From contig CM114272.1 of NCBI GenBank assembly GCA_050084515.1, positions 52,328,001 to 52,392,000 on the forward strand: a stretch of 64,000 bases of DNA. Reading direction: 5' to 3'. The position numbers and the translations under genes are program-made. The first letter of the stretch is position 1. Each line of letters starts with the position of its first letter. Below the pieces are notes generated by a model. It saw nothing but the letters and a program-made list of their open reading frames with translations. It was not told the origin of the DNA and ran no database searches. This document shows, piece by piece, positions 13,301 through 23,604 of the stretch. The DNA is from Blasia pusilla (taxonomy: Eukaryota > Marchantiophyta > Marchantiopsida > Blasiales).

Positions 13301-14100
13301 ATAAAAAACTACAAAACGAAAGCTTAAAATGTAAAGAATGCGGAGGAGCGAAGGACCTTTCCAAACGACGACGGAAAGGAGTGGACGGACAGACAGAAAC
13401 GACGGAGTGCAGTCGGAGCCTTCGGAGGTAGTCTCCGGAACCCTAATGCACTAAGGGCCGACCCTCAGTTATTGAGAAACCCCACGATTGGGAAACGACG
13501 AATAAATGAACTCTAAGAAAATAAACCAAAGGCGAGGAAACAGGACTGGTACGATACTACGAGGACGCGAGTTGAATGAATGAATGATTGATTGATTGCA
13601 AGAATATATCTATCACCTTCCGCCGTTGACATATCTCCAGAGTCCACACCAACCATCGATTTGCAGTTCGCAACAATGGGGCGAGCAATAATAACGAGCA
13701 ACGCGAAGAGGGCCACAGGCGATCGGCGACTAGGCTTTCTCGAGATCCACACCTTAGAGTTCCGGGGAATGCTGAATGCTGCTGTCTGTACTCCCACTTC
13801 AGATAGGCTTCTGATACGCCACCATTGTAGGCCGTTACACTCGGCAACGAAAGGTAACACTGTCTAGATTTTGAGAGCAGTAATGTGCATATTGTGCCGA
13901 TATCGTACGCGGGCACATCACCCGGTGAAGTCGTTCGATTGATGTCGCCAAGGCGCACCCCCTGGCGGCCGTGGCCTCAATGCGATCTCCATTCCACGAT
14001 CGGGAGTCAGGACGCGCTATCCACGATTGCTTTAAGGGGGACCTCACCGTAACGCGCGTTCAGCATTTATGTCGAATGCGCTGGAAACACCGCATTTGAC
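13300..14100. other. Unassigned GC-richer island with overlapping open frames
   Basis: Open frames overlap on both strands (13592-13867 plus, 91 codons; 13513-13860 and 13557-13958 minus). None matches a family I know. A TGAA/TGAT short tandem run sits at about 13575-13600. The island is bounded by AT-rich DNA on the left and by the hairpin at 14109-14144 on the right. It may be another decayed mobile element. Confidence 0.35.
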
Positions 14101-14108
14101 AAGAGAGA

Positions 14109-14144
14109 AGTCCAAGCAATACCTATGGAGGTATTGCTTGGACT
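14109..14144. repeat. Perfect 16-bp hairpin with a 4-base loop
   Basis: AGTCCAAGCAATACCT is followed by ATGG and then by its exact reverse complement. The arms are perfect and pairing stops at the next base on both sides. It is unlikely by chance and could be a transposon end structure or a fold-back junction. No flanking target duplication or helicase-element end signature was seen. Confidence 0.9.
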
Positions 14145-15101
14145 ATTCTTCTTCGCGATTCTTGTGACCCGAGGACAAAGTTGCATGAATAATGAGGAGG
14201 TGGAACTCATTTGTTTTCTAATTCATCTGCGAGATTTGATATCCAATGTAGTTTGGATCCACAGCTTCACCAAATTCCAGATTGCATTCCGGTTACATAG
14301 ACTAGATTTCCCTCCAGCGGGTGAGTTCGATAGATACTAATTAGTCGTCGGAGTGCTAAACCATGACCCCGTTGATATAACCCGAGGTCTATAAGCTCTA
14401 GATGTTTTTTTTCTCTGGTCATCTAGATTATCCACAAGTCTTATGCACGTATATGTTATTTACTTTTTTCTCCATCCGTCCTAAAGGCCGCACATTGGTT
14501 AACCACGACCCCTCCTTGGATTTTCCTCGATGGAAAGATGAGAGTGTTTATGTTCCCTTAATCATTATCCAAGAGGTTACAGAACAGCTGACATGTCACC
14601 TATTCCCAACGCGCCTATTCATCTTCGTGGAGGTTAAGATCCCTTAACCACATGATAAGAGAGTATCAAATATGGTAACTTTTAATCTCTTCATGATCTC
14701 TTGAATCTTGTGACAGTTGTTAAGCTCTCTAAGGTCGAGTAATCTCTCCATTCATCATTTCTCTCCCAAGTTGCACCCAAAAAAATCATTTAATGGTCTC
14801 TTATTGTGCAGATTTATGGTTTTTGATCTCCAATCCCTCCTTTCGATTGTTGCTCAAAGTCTTTGCAACAAGATACTTGTTTCGTAAGAGGCTCGACCAC
14901 TTTCTACATACCTTTTTAGTTAAATATATTATTGGGATTATTTCATATGTGCAAGTTTTTGAGTGGAATAATTGAGGTTTTTGGAAAGAGAGGGAATCAT
15001 TTGAGTTACAGTCAAATAAGACAATTGTCGTGCGCATACACATTGCTACACAATATACATCCTTGTCATCGAACACACACACAAACACACACGATCCCAT
15101 G
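14145..15101. other. AT-rich flank of the gypsy cluster with a short LINE-like match
   Basis: No gene is supported. The sequence at about 14405-14480, including ttatgcacgtatatgtta, resembles 63095-63170, which lies just before the LINE coding fragment at the right end of the window. A small LINE-derived piece may therefore be present here. Short CA repeats occur around 15070-15090. Confidence 0.35.
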
Positions 15102-16389
15102 CTAACTCATGGCATCCATACACAGAGGCGAGAAGTACCAAAATATCTCCAATACCGAGTTGTACTTCGCCTCTACAACGTTGTTTGAGCGGCTAGCGTA
15201 AGCCACCACGAACTCTATACCCTCATCATCATGTTGGGTGAGCACCGCTCCAAGCCCCAACATGCTCCAATCTGTGTGCAACTGGAAAGGACGCCCCCTG
15301 ATCGATCTCCACAAGATAGGCGCGGACGTCAACCTGTCCTTGAGCAATTGAAATGCTCGCTCCTGCTTATCCCCCCAGTGCCACTCGTGATCCACCTTGG
15401 TCAGCAAGGTTAGCGGTGATCCACCTTGGTCAGCAAGGTTAGCGGCTTCATAATCAAATTGAATCCCTTGACGTACCGCCGATAGAAGTTCGCCAATCCC
15501 ATGAATGCGCGAACACGGCTCACATCTATAGGGCGTGGAATGCGTGAGATAGCCTCTAGCTTCGTCTGCTGAACACCAAGGCCCCCTGGGTATATCGTAT
15601 GACCTAAGTACTTAATCTGGTCGTAGAAGAACTTGCACTTGCCGGGATTTAGCTTCAGCCCATGTAATTGCGATCATCGAAACATCTCCTCTAGATGTCG
15701 CTCATGCTCCTCAACCATGGCGCTAAAGACTACGATGTCATCAATATAACACCTAGCAAAATCCACACCAGCCAAGATCCTATCAATGACCCTTCGAACT
15801 CAGTCGGGGTGTTCTTTAACCCAAATGGTAAGAACCGCCACTGGTACAAACAATCCTTCCCGTGAGGATCGATGCCCCAAAATACCGTCTTCTCCGTGTC
15901 CTCCAATTTGATAGGCAGCTGATGGTATCCGGCTCGCAAATCCAATGAACTGAAGACCTTTGCGTGATCAATTGCATCAAAGATCTCTTCAGGGATGGGC
16001 ATGGCATACCTATCAAACTTTGTCTGCCGATTGATAGGTTGGTAATCCCCACACATCCACCTATCCGTCCAATTGTCATGCACATCCTTCTTAGGGGGCA
16101 TGATAGTGGAAGATGCATACTCCCCATGCGACATCTCCACTAGTCTTGCTCCAACCAAGTCCTGGCTCCTACTCTGAATCAGAGCCCTCTCCATATCACT
16201 GTACCTGTAGGATCGTCGGAAGATCGGCGTATCACTCGACAACTCAATGCGGATCCCCGGTCCCTTCAGCTTACCCAAATCCTCCATGCTAAACGCAAAG
16301 CAGCTCCTATAACTCTTGAGGAACTGATGTATCCGGCGCCGCTCTCCTCCTGTCAACTTAGGGCCCATATCTGGCTCCCAAGTCTCCAT
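15102..16389 (-). pseudogene. Ty3/gypsy reverse transcriptase and partial RNase H of element E
   Basis: The RT opens near 16389. Conserved blocks include YRYSDMERALIQSRSQDL, the SSTIMPPKKD entry to the fingers, CGDYQPINRQT, SSLDLRAGYHQLPIK and QWRFLPFGLKNTPTEF. The frame then shifts near 15808, and the alternative frame continues with RCYIDDIVVFS (catalytic YIDD at about 15751-15737) and GLKLNPGKCKFF. RNase H begins with FQLHTDWSMLGLGAVLTQHD and ends at about 15102, before the domain is complete. A 29-base tandem duplication at 15387-15444 breaks the RT-RNase H connection. The element class is clear. The gene is dead. Confidence 0.88.
15387..15444. repeat. Perfect 29-base tandem duplication inside element E pol
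   Basis: Two identical 29-base copies (15387-15415 and 15416-15444) lie head to tail. They correspond to the LTLLTKVDH region between RT and RNase H. Because 29 is not a multiple of three, the duplication changes the frame. Perfect identity suggests it is recent. Confidence 0.95.
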
Positions 16390-16431
16390 CGTGACTACGG
16401 TAGGACTCTTTGGCGCGGGTATCGGTGGTTG

Positions 16432-17674
16432 CTATGATGCAACTCTGTCTCGAACAAAAACACTCGACCGCTCTCCTACAGCCAACTGCAAACTCTGATC
16501 TCCTCCATATGCAATGCCTGGAACCACGCTGGATGTTGTGGCTATCATCTTCTGGCGTAACTGCAAAACATCCCAAGAAGTCCAAGGGTGTCTCTCCCGA
16601 TCTCCCTTGGTGTGTCGATCTCCTCGGGTCTCGCCCCCAACCACTGCCTCCACCGTCTCGGTAGGCATGGGGCTCACCAACGCAACCGTTGTGATCTGTC
16701 GCGATCTCATCCGACGCTGCTCAACCACTCCCAAGGTGAAGATCCATGTCAAGTAGTTCAAGTCCATCGCCTGACCCAAGACATAGCGTCGTGATGCCTC
16801 TGATACTGACGGTACTGCCGTCACTCCTGTGGGAAATCCCATCGCCCCCTCTCTCTTGTCGATATTGGGCTCCACCAACCTCTGAACATGGTCATCCCAA
16901 ACCAAGCCAGGACCGGCCTCCTTGTATGCATAGGAAGCGGGAAAACTCACAAATCTGGGAAAGGCTGCCCGTGGCATGCCTACTCTGTTGACCATAGTCA
17001 ACGGTGGTCGATCATCATTCCTCACTACCTGTGAGGGATGACCTGGATCCAGAATGGAATCCAATAACAAATGGGAAGGGCGCTCCACTCTTGCATACGC
17101 CCTCCGTAACACCGCATGGGGTACCAAGTTGGTCCACCATAGACGCGGGCGATGGGCTCTAGAACCTACACTCGCCGCATCCAAGAACACTGCTGGGCCG
17201 ATCCAGGCACGCACCTGATGAGCACTCGTCACCACCCGTGACCTGGAGTCTGCTAAGATTGGCACATTCTCCAGAATGTAGGTTGGAGAACGAGACTAGT
17301 ACTCCTGCAACTACCGTAAGACCCTCAACATCTCCAAAAAAAAACCTGGACCGAGTGTCAGCCAACCCGTTGCCTCATCCAGCACTCGATTGGCCCTGAC
17401 GTGGCCAACCAGCAATGACCAAGTCAATGGTCCCTACCCGCTCTAAGTCCTACGTCCCCAACAACGAAATATCCCTGAGTAGGGAACTCTGGTACCCTTG
17501 TACCGCGGACGAAGATAATAAGTCGGGAAAACATAGGCATAACTGCACCACATGTCATAATGAGACGCGCCTCACAACATCATCACCCTCCAAATACATG
17601 TACTGTTGTACTCGCACTCCTGCCTGCAAAACAGCAGCTAACTCGGTGCTAATCCCTCCAAAGAGATCTAACAT
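16432..17674 (-). pseudogene. Retroelement cytosine-5 DNA methyltransferase of element E, broken, catalytic Cys lost
   Basis: The N-terminal part starts MLDLFGGIST (motif I, SAM binding) at 17674. It runs with stops to the catalytic loop, which reads GWPRQGQSS: the invariant Pro-Cys-Gln of C5-methyltransferases is Pro-Arg-Gln (codon CGT). A T-run on the minus strand (plus 17334-17342) expands a Phe codon region and accompanies a frame change. From 17265 the C-terminal half is open for 277 codons. It has the motif VIII-like GSRAHRPRLWWTNLVP, then MGFPTG (motif IX region) and VLGQAMDLNYLTW (motif X), followed by a linker into RT. Known members of this family transfer methyl groups to cytosine C5. 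Without the Cys this copy could not be catalytic. The C-terminal order of motifs matches copy B. Confidence 0.85.
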
Positions 17675-17676
17675 TC

Positions 17677-19798
17677 TGTCACCTCTTTTAGAATAGATCG
17701 GTAAGATCTAGTAGAGCGCCTTCGTAAGTAGTGGAGGACACGCTCAGTAGGTCGAGAATGACCAGCTGAGGCCCCGGAAACCTGAGAGAGCAGGTTTCCC
17801 CTTCGTTTCGGCTCATTTGGAGCCATATTGAGGAACTCACTATTTTAGGTCAGTACCATTTTAGTATATGATCGACTTTCTATTTTTGGTAAGTAGCCCT
17901 TGACCTCCTACATCAGGTCAAGAGCCAAGGAGGTGACTTGGGAGAATAGGTTACCATGGAGAGAGCTTGGGAGAGGGGAGGGATATACCTCAAGGAGAGA
18001 GAGCTTGAGAGCTCATTCTCTCTTTGTTGAACCTCTTGGCATGAGGCGGCGGAGCTATGGTCCCTTGCCTTGTGAGTGTAATCCAAGCCTCTCATTAGGA
18101 GGGTGGGTTTGGTTTGACTTGAGAGAGAGTGCACACCTTTGAGAGCTATGGTGTGAGATGGTGTAGAGAGAGATTGGATCTTACTTTACAAAGAGAGAAT
18201 GAAAGAATGAGAGAGTGAGAGAGCTTCATGGGGGAGCTCGCTAGTCACTCGCTGTTTTTGCAAGTTAAGGACTGTGTTCCCCATTCAGCGGCTCATGGGA
18301 GTGCTCACCGGAGCAAGGGCTGCTTTGATTGTTCTTTACATTTGCCGATTTTTTGTGTGGAAGAGTGGCGCGCGGAAGCGCTGCCCACTTTCTGATAGGG
18401 ATTGATTATGGGGGCGGGTTTCCCCATGTCGGTGCTCTTGGGAGCACCATGTAGCTTTCTGATTTGTATTTTTACACGTTTTACATTTTGGTAGGGAGAA
18501 ATCAGCGTGGAAGCGTTGCCAAATTTTATGTAGTAGAAAGAGACATTGGGCTTTACGAAAGTCCCTGTCAATTTTTATTGGAATGTCTAATTCCAAATAT
18601 TTTTAACGTTGTTGTAGATCGTGAAGTTGTGCACGTTGTGCAACAAACTTTACGCAATTTGGAGTTGCGAGTAAAAAGTTATGGTCAATCTTGCAAAATT
18701 GCCATTGTTAGGCGATTTTTAGGGTTAAATTGTTCAAACCCTAAACCAGCCGCCACGCGGGCGGCGGCTGTCGCCGTCATAGTCACCATCACCGGTCAAC
18801 GATCAACCTTCACCAACAATGGTCCACCATCCATTGGCCACCGTCGGCCGTTGCCATTGCCCAACGTTGCTCAGAGCTGCATTCGGCCGTTGTCCACCCT
18901 TTGGTTGCCATTGCCGCCATTATGAAGTGGAGGGTCTTCCACGACCACCGTTGATTCTCTAACTTGCGCCGCCACCACGTACTTTGGTTTGGCCGCCACC
19001 ATCATCGAAATTTCGTCATCAACTAGTGATGGTAGATGACCTCCGGTTATGGTGTTTGAGTTTTCATTTCATGCTGCTATGTTGTGATTGGTAGCCGCTC
19101 GACGACGATCAAGTACCGTGCCGTGACGCCCGTAGCCGCAACGCACCGCCAATTGCCACGCCGGGCCGCTCGTGGCCGCACCGCACCATCTCGATTGCGG
19201 AGCCGCATCGTCATTGTGGAGCAGAGTATGGGTTTATTGTTGATTGAGGAGGGTATGCCGCATCCCACCATCGAGGGTCGTGCCGTTTGTAGCCATTCTA
19301 TGCCGCCTGCAACGTCGCACTGTTCCGCTAGAATCGCAATGTCCATCAAGGAGTTTTAAGTAGCGTCAGTACGGGAGGAGTATGACTTGTTGATTGGAGG
19401 AGTTATCTCCATGACCGAGTTGGGGTTGAGATTTGCAGTTGCTGAGGAGCGACATCGACATGTATTCATGTTACCCATTCTGGTCCTTTACCCTGCACGC
19501 GTGATGGATTCTGGGATTTGGGTAGTTTATTTGGGGATATTGGGTTGTGTGGATGCTGAGAGCATCATTTATGTATGTGGTTTAGAAGACATAGACCTGT
19601 GTGGGATGTCCGGAGTTGAGGGTAGGTTGTCAATGAGATGATAGTCTGGTCGATTTGCCGCACCACGCCGCTTGTTGCCGCACGTTACACGTCTCGGGGA
19701 GGGAGAGTGTAGATCGAGTGCCGCATGTTTGGGATGAGTGATTTAGGGATTACTCGCGAGGTTGAGAGTGATCGTGTGAGAGGGGCACAAGGGCCATC
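17677..19798 (+). repeat. LTR plus 5' leader of element A
   Basis: This non-coding stretch lies between the TGTCAC start and the gag ATG. It matches 31013-33134 in inverted orientation at high identity, including a GAGAGA-rich part (about 17990-18220) and a GC-rich CGCCGC-containing part (18750-19210). The short open frames in it (for example 17900-18142 and 18464-18925) have mirror copies in C but no protein features. The boundary between LTR and leader is not visible because no second LTR copy is present. Confidence 0.7.
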
Positions 19799-21296
19799 AT
19801 GGTGTCCTTTCAGGATTTTGAGAGGCGAGGTAGTGAACCTGAGACTAGCTCTGGAGGGTTTACCCGGAGTGGTGCGAGGTTTTGAGGGTCTCCACGTGAG
19901 AGACCACCTCGATCTCCTTTTGTGTTGTCTTCAGATGAGGAGGAGCATATAGAGAAGTTTGTGAGTACATTGCCACACATTGTGAGTGGTCCTACCAGTT
20001 GGGCGTACGAGATGGACGATCGAGGTAGAGGACCGCGTAGGTTTTCAGGTGCAGTAGGCACGATTGAGTTGCACGGTTTCATAGCAGAGTTTAGGAGTTG
20101 GTGCGACTCCTAGCGGGACAGGAACTCTAGAGAGTTCAACCCGTTTATAGCATGGAACAATATGTTCCAGCATTTAGAGGGGGCACCCATGGACGATTAC
20201 CATGAGTTCTCCCATAGATATGCCCAGGAGATTGAGGCATGGCGACTCTACTACGACCCACACTATGTGTCATGGACGGATCCCTTCCCATATGAGGAGG
20301 AGGAGTCAGGAGAGGCTACTTCCTCTTCCACTAGTTATGTTTTAGGAGGGGTCACTCGCACTGGAGCAGTTGCACCGTCTAGTCGGGTTCGTCCCAGGTT
20401 CAACCCCATGGTTGAGTTCTTTGTTGAGTTGAGGGCGAGCTACCACAGGGTACGAACGGAGAAGTTGCGGAGCATCCACGACTTCTAGAGGCGCCCGGGT
20501 GAGAGTTTGAGTGAGGTTTACACTCGCTTGCACCGATTGATCAACGTCACTCAGGGGGTGACAGAGGCTCAGGCTATCTAGTCATGGTACACGATGCTGG
20601 ACCGGACCCTGCGGACACGGGTACGAGAAGCGGTGCTTCTTATGAACACCTCCCCTACGTTGAGAGATTTTTTTAGGACCGCCGAGAACATTGAGCGCAA
20701 CATGGCGGAGGAGAGCGTAGCCACCATGGGTTCTGGGCGAGAGCAGTCACAATTGTCTGCACTACCTGTGCAGCAACGTGGACTCCGAAATAGGTAGATT
20801 GTGGCACCACGAGCTCAGGGAGGATACCGGAAGGCCGTGCCATAGAGACATGTGCCTTCATATGCGGCTCAACAGCAGCCGCCTACTATTACTTGTTGGT
20901 CATGTGGTGGAGCCCATCAGCGCGATTGCACTCGTCAGGATCATGGACGTGTGTCTTAGCATAGAGGAGGAGATGGTGCTGCACCAGGAGTTTATCAATG
21001 TGACTATTGTCAGAGGTATGGTCATACACGCGCCAGGTGTTTCAGTTTACATCCTGAGTTACGTCTGGACCGAGGGCCAGAGAGGGCACCAGAGCGAGTA
21101 GCCGCTCTGTGTGGGCCTAGAGATCGTGCATCAGGTGGTCTTGTTGGGGGACGAGGAGCTGGAGTTGCCCGACAGGATGGTGGAGCTGCTCGTGGAGGAG
21201 GTAGAGTCCTACCACCTAGACGTTGTTGTGTCGAGAGCCTTTCTTCGAGCAAGGGCGGGCCTTCTAGCTGCGGTAGATGCGGTCGATGCAAGGTGA
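19799..21296 (+). pseudogene. Ty3/gypsy gag (capsid and nucleocapsid) of element A
   Basis: The frame starts MVSFQDFERRG at 19799 and continues with several in-frame stops and at least one frame change. It contains the capsid-like block MFQHLEGAPMDDYHEF and RYAQEIEAWRLYYDPHYV, then the LRTRVREAVLL region. Two nucleocapsid zinc knuckles follow: a degenerate CWSCGGAHQRDC and a canonical CX2CX4HX4C, CDYCQRYGHTRARC. The matching part of copy C (31012-30207) is open, and the gag of element B is a more distant relative. The role of gag is particle assembly and RNA packaging. This copy is inactive. Confidence 0.85.
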
Positions 21297-22490
21297 ACTC
21301 TCTAATAAGTTCTTCTTTTTCAATACAAAATTATGATGTACACTCTCCATTCTCTCACGACAGGTATCACAAATGGAAGTGCCGAGGTGATCACTTCTTC
21401 GTAACATCGGACCCCGAAATTCCTAATTATAAAATCCCTATAAACTATTTTACGCTTGTACACGAGGAAGATAGCACAACTAGTGTTAAACCCTACTTGA
21501 GTAGGCCTATTGACATCCATGGATCACTATATAAGGACATACAAAGTACAATCCCATGTCCTTCCATATGTGATGATAGGAAGAATCACCGGAGTTGGAG
21601 ATTGCATGACCTGGTTCATGAACGCCTCCCCAAAGTGATAAACTAAATAGCAAGTGAACCAGTGCCTATCTACAAAGAGTACCTTGATATGGTAAGAATT
21701 GAGGAAAGGAAAGTCGGGCACAACTCGTGCTCCACCCATATCCATGCTTGACAGACATTCTCTACTCTCCTCAAGAATGGGTTTTGGCGGAGTTATTCTC
21801 CCAAGAGGGGTAATCCACTCTCATTGGGAAAGTAACAAGCCAAAACATCCGCTATTTTAGTATGACTAAACTCCTCTAAGGTGACAAACCTCTCATCCTC
21901 ACACACACACACCACACTCTAGAAACCTCTCGAAGAATAGACCATGGTCAAGTTACTCTCCCAAGAGGGGTGATCCACTCTCATTGGAAGAGCAAGCAAT
22001 CCCAAAGCCATACACTCAAGAGAGACACGAGAGACTCAAGATGTGGAATAGAAGGTGATGAACCCTTGAAGATCCCTCCTCTTTATATACTCACAAGGGA
22101 TCCACAAGAGTACCAAATAGAGCTTATCTTATCTTGTGCCACATGGCTTCCTCTCAAGGCTTAGCCAATCACATTTTGACACAAGTAGATTTAATCTTAT
22201 CTCTTCCAAAATATCCTCTTTTACCCACTTGATGTTTTCCAAATTATTCCAACTAATCTAGCCACCAACCAAGACTACTTTTGCTTTTCATTAAGGCAAC
22301 TACTTTACTTTTATAAAGTCATCTTTTATTTATTACCTTCTTTTCTAAAGTTGGGCCCGCATAAAAGAGGCACCATGAAGAGGTTTAAACATAAGAATTA
22401 CCTTTTTCTAAGCCAATTTACTTAAAACTAATGAAACTCTATCTAACACTTAATGACGAAGGAATTTACATACTGATTGATTTTATTATA
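21297..22490 (-). repeat. Solo-LTR-like insert of a different retroelement family inside element A gag
   Basis: Element A gag breaks off near 21296 and its tail resumes near 22490. The intervening 1.2 kb is related on the minus strand to 40320-40930 plus: both have a TATATAAA-type TATA box (about 22085 minus; 40375 plus) and a long shared stretch whose translations align (WFTxYLVYHF, WDCT-Y). Within the insert, a 40-base unit containing CTCCCAAGAGGGG occurs twice (about 21798 and 21950). At 40930 the related sequence is followed by a gag. I infer an LTR left after recombination. Exact ends and target duplication were not found. Confidence 0.65.
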
Positions 22491-23171
22491 CGACAACGCG
22501 TCGAGGGAGATGTCGGGCGTGAGGCTAGGATGGCTGCTCAGATTCAGCAGCTACAGGAGCAGATTGGCATCATGCCATTGTGATTACCCGACATTGGATC
22601 CGTGGCATCAACATCATATGCAGCCAGAGATATGGAGAATCCTGGTTGGATGTTCGGGCTTGCCCAGATGGAGGCGCCGCAGTTGATACGCGTGGAGCAG
22701 CCGCAGTGTTGGATCCACAGTGAGGGGAAGCCAGGAAACAGACTAGGCTTCCTCAGTCTTTCATGTTGTCCGAGGCGATGAGGACCCCATCGATGGGTCT
22801 TGATCAGAGTTCCTGGAGAGTTGGTGACGTTGTTGGTGTGCAGGCACGGAGGGTGATGGGAGAAGCGAGTGCGACAACTCCTATTGTTGATGCTCAGGAG
22901 AAGCATGTGTCGAGCACGTTGTTGGGGACGGCCACCATTGTGTACCGCACTCCTTTATTGTCACTTCCGATGTTATGACGTTGGGGGTTATGCCCGCCGA
23001 GTCTTTTCGGCTCGCCGCTACGCTATGTGAGCGTGGAGTTGGAGTTCCTGCATCACATTCAAAGGTGATTGCACAGAGGAGGTGATGGACCTGCCCTTGG
23101 AGCGGATGCTCGGGCCGTCCACGTCAACTTCATCGCAAGTTGCGACTCCTAGGATGGCGGAGATGCCCGCT
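22491..23171 (+). pseudogene. Element A gag tail and start of protease region
   Basis: Plus-strand frames carry REARMAAQIQQLQEQIG, which matches the coiled segment of element B gag (SRIDQLEQRIIAMK), and then TIVYRTPLLSLPML, which corresponds to the region before the protease of B. The text is broken by several frame changes. It ends at 23171 within the MAEMPA motif, where the sequence folds back onto its own complement. Confidence 0.65.
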
Positions 23172-23207
23172 CTATCACGGGTCTAGCGGGCATCTCCACC
23201 ATCCTAG
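23149..23207. repeat. Fold-back inverted repeat at the junction of elements A and B
   Basis: A 23-base arm (23149-23171) and its reverse complement (23185-23207) differ at one base and enclose a 13-base loop. The arm encodes the protease-leading motif MAEMPA on the plus strand. On the minus strand arm plus loop reads VEMPARPVIERA, which is very close to VDMPARPAIERA in element B. The plus copy is therefore joined directly to an inverted copy of itself. Confidence 0.9.
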
Positions 23208-23222
23208 CAGCCGCAGCCCGCT

Positions 23223-23562
23223 AGGAGCTGTACTTTGCCTCTGCAATGTTGTTCTATCGGCTCGCGTAAGCCACAACGAACTCCCTCTCCTCGTCATCCC
23301 TCTAAGTAAGCACTGCTCCTAGACCCAACATGCTCCAATCCGTATGTAACTGGAATGGGCGACCCCTAACCGGTCTCTGTAAAATGGGTGAGGACGTCAA
23401 CCTATCCTTGAGCTCCTGAAATGCTCGCTCCTGATCATCTCCCCACAACCAAACCTGATCATGTCTTGTCAACAAGGTCAAAGACTTTGCGATCGCACTA
23501 AAACCCCTAACATATCGTCGACACGAGTTCGCCAGTCCAAGAAATGCTCGGACTCGACTCAC
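23223..23562 (-). pseudogene. Partial RNase H of element B
   Basis: The frame starts MSRVRAFLGLANSCRRYVRGF (the RT connection) and continues to GRPFQLHTDWSMLGLGAVLT, where the first catalytic Asp of RNase H lies in HTDWS. A stop follows. The matching sequence then continues to about AEAKY, where the element ends. Element E and the remnant near 35700 stop at a similar place. Confidence 0.85.
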
Positions 23563-23604
23563 ATCTGTAGGGCGTGAAATCTGCGCAATAGCCTCTACCT
23601 TTGT

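Larger units (their letters stand above)
15102..17676 (-). mobile_element. Truncated Ty3/gypsy element E with methyltransferase, RT and partial RNase H
   Basis: Read on the minus strand, the order is cytosine-5 methyltransferase (17674-16432), reverse transcriptase (about 16389-15600) and the start of RNase H (to 15102). No gag, protease, integrase or LTR belonging to it is visible. Its upstream end is cut exactly where the TGTCAC start of element A's LTR begins (17677), two bases before the methyltransferase Met, so A probably inserted into or joined E there. Its downstream end fades into AT-rich DNA within RNase H. Frameshifts, stops and a 29-base duplication show that it is inactive. Confidence 0.85.
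17677..23171 (+). mobile_element. Ty3/gypsy element A (plus strand): LTR/leader, gag, start of protease, truncated
   Basis: The element begins TGTCAC at 17677, matching the start of inverted copy C at 33134. Its first 2.9 kb (to about 20594) match C in reverse orientation throughout. Gag runs from ATG 19799 to about 21296. A repeat of another family interrupts at 21297-22490. The gag tail and the region leading into protease then resume to 23171, where a fold-back joins it to minus-strand sequence. No RT or integrase follows on the plus strand. The LTR end and primer-binding site could not be located. Confidence 0.8.

Noticed and set aside
14109-14144. Helitron 3' end
   Set aside because: The hairpin is not followed on either strand by a CTRR end close to the stem, and no Rep/helicase remnant was seen.
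17900-18142. 80-codon frame with a matching copy at 32876-32667
   Set aside because: Conserved between A and C only because both lie in the duplicated LTR/leader. There are no protein-family features.
21527-21745. 72-codon frame with an aligned counterpart at 40447-40713
   Set aside because: The similarity is at DNA level within related LTR-like sequence. It lies by TATA boxes and has no recognised protein domain.
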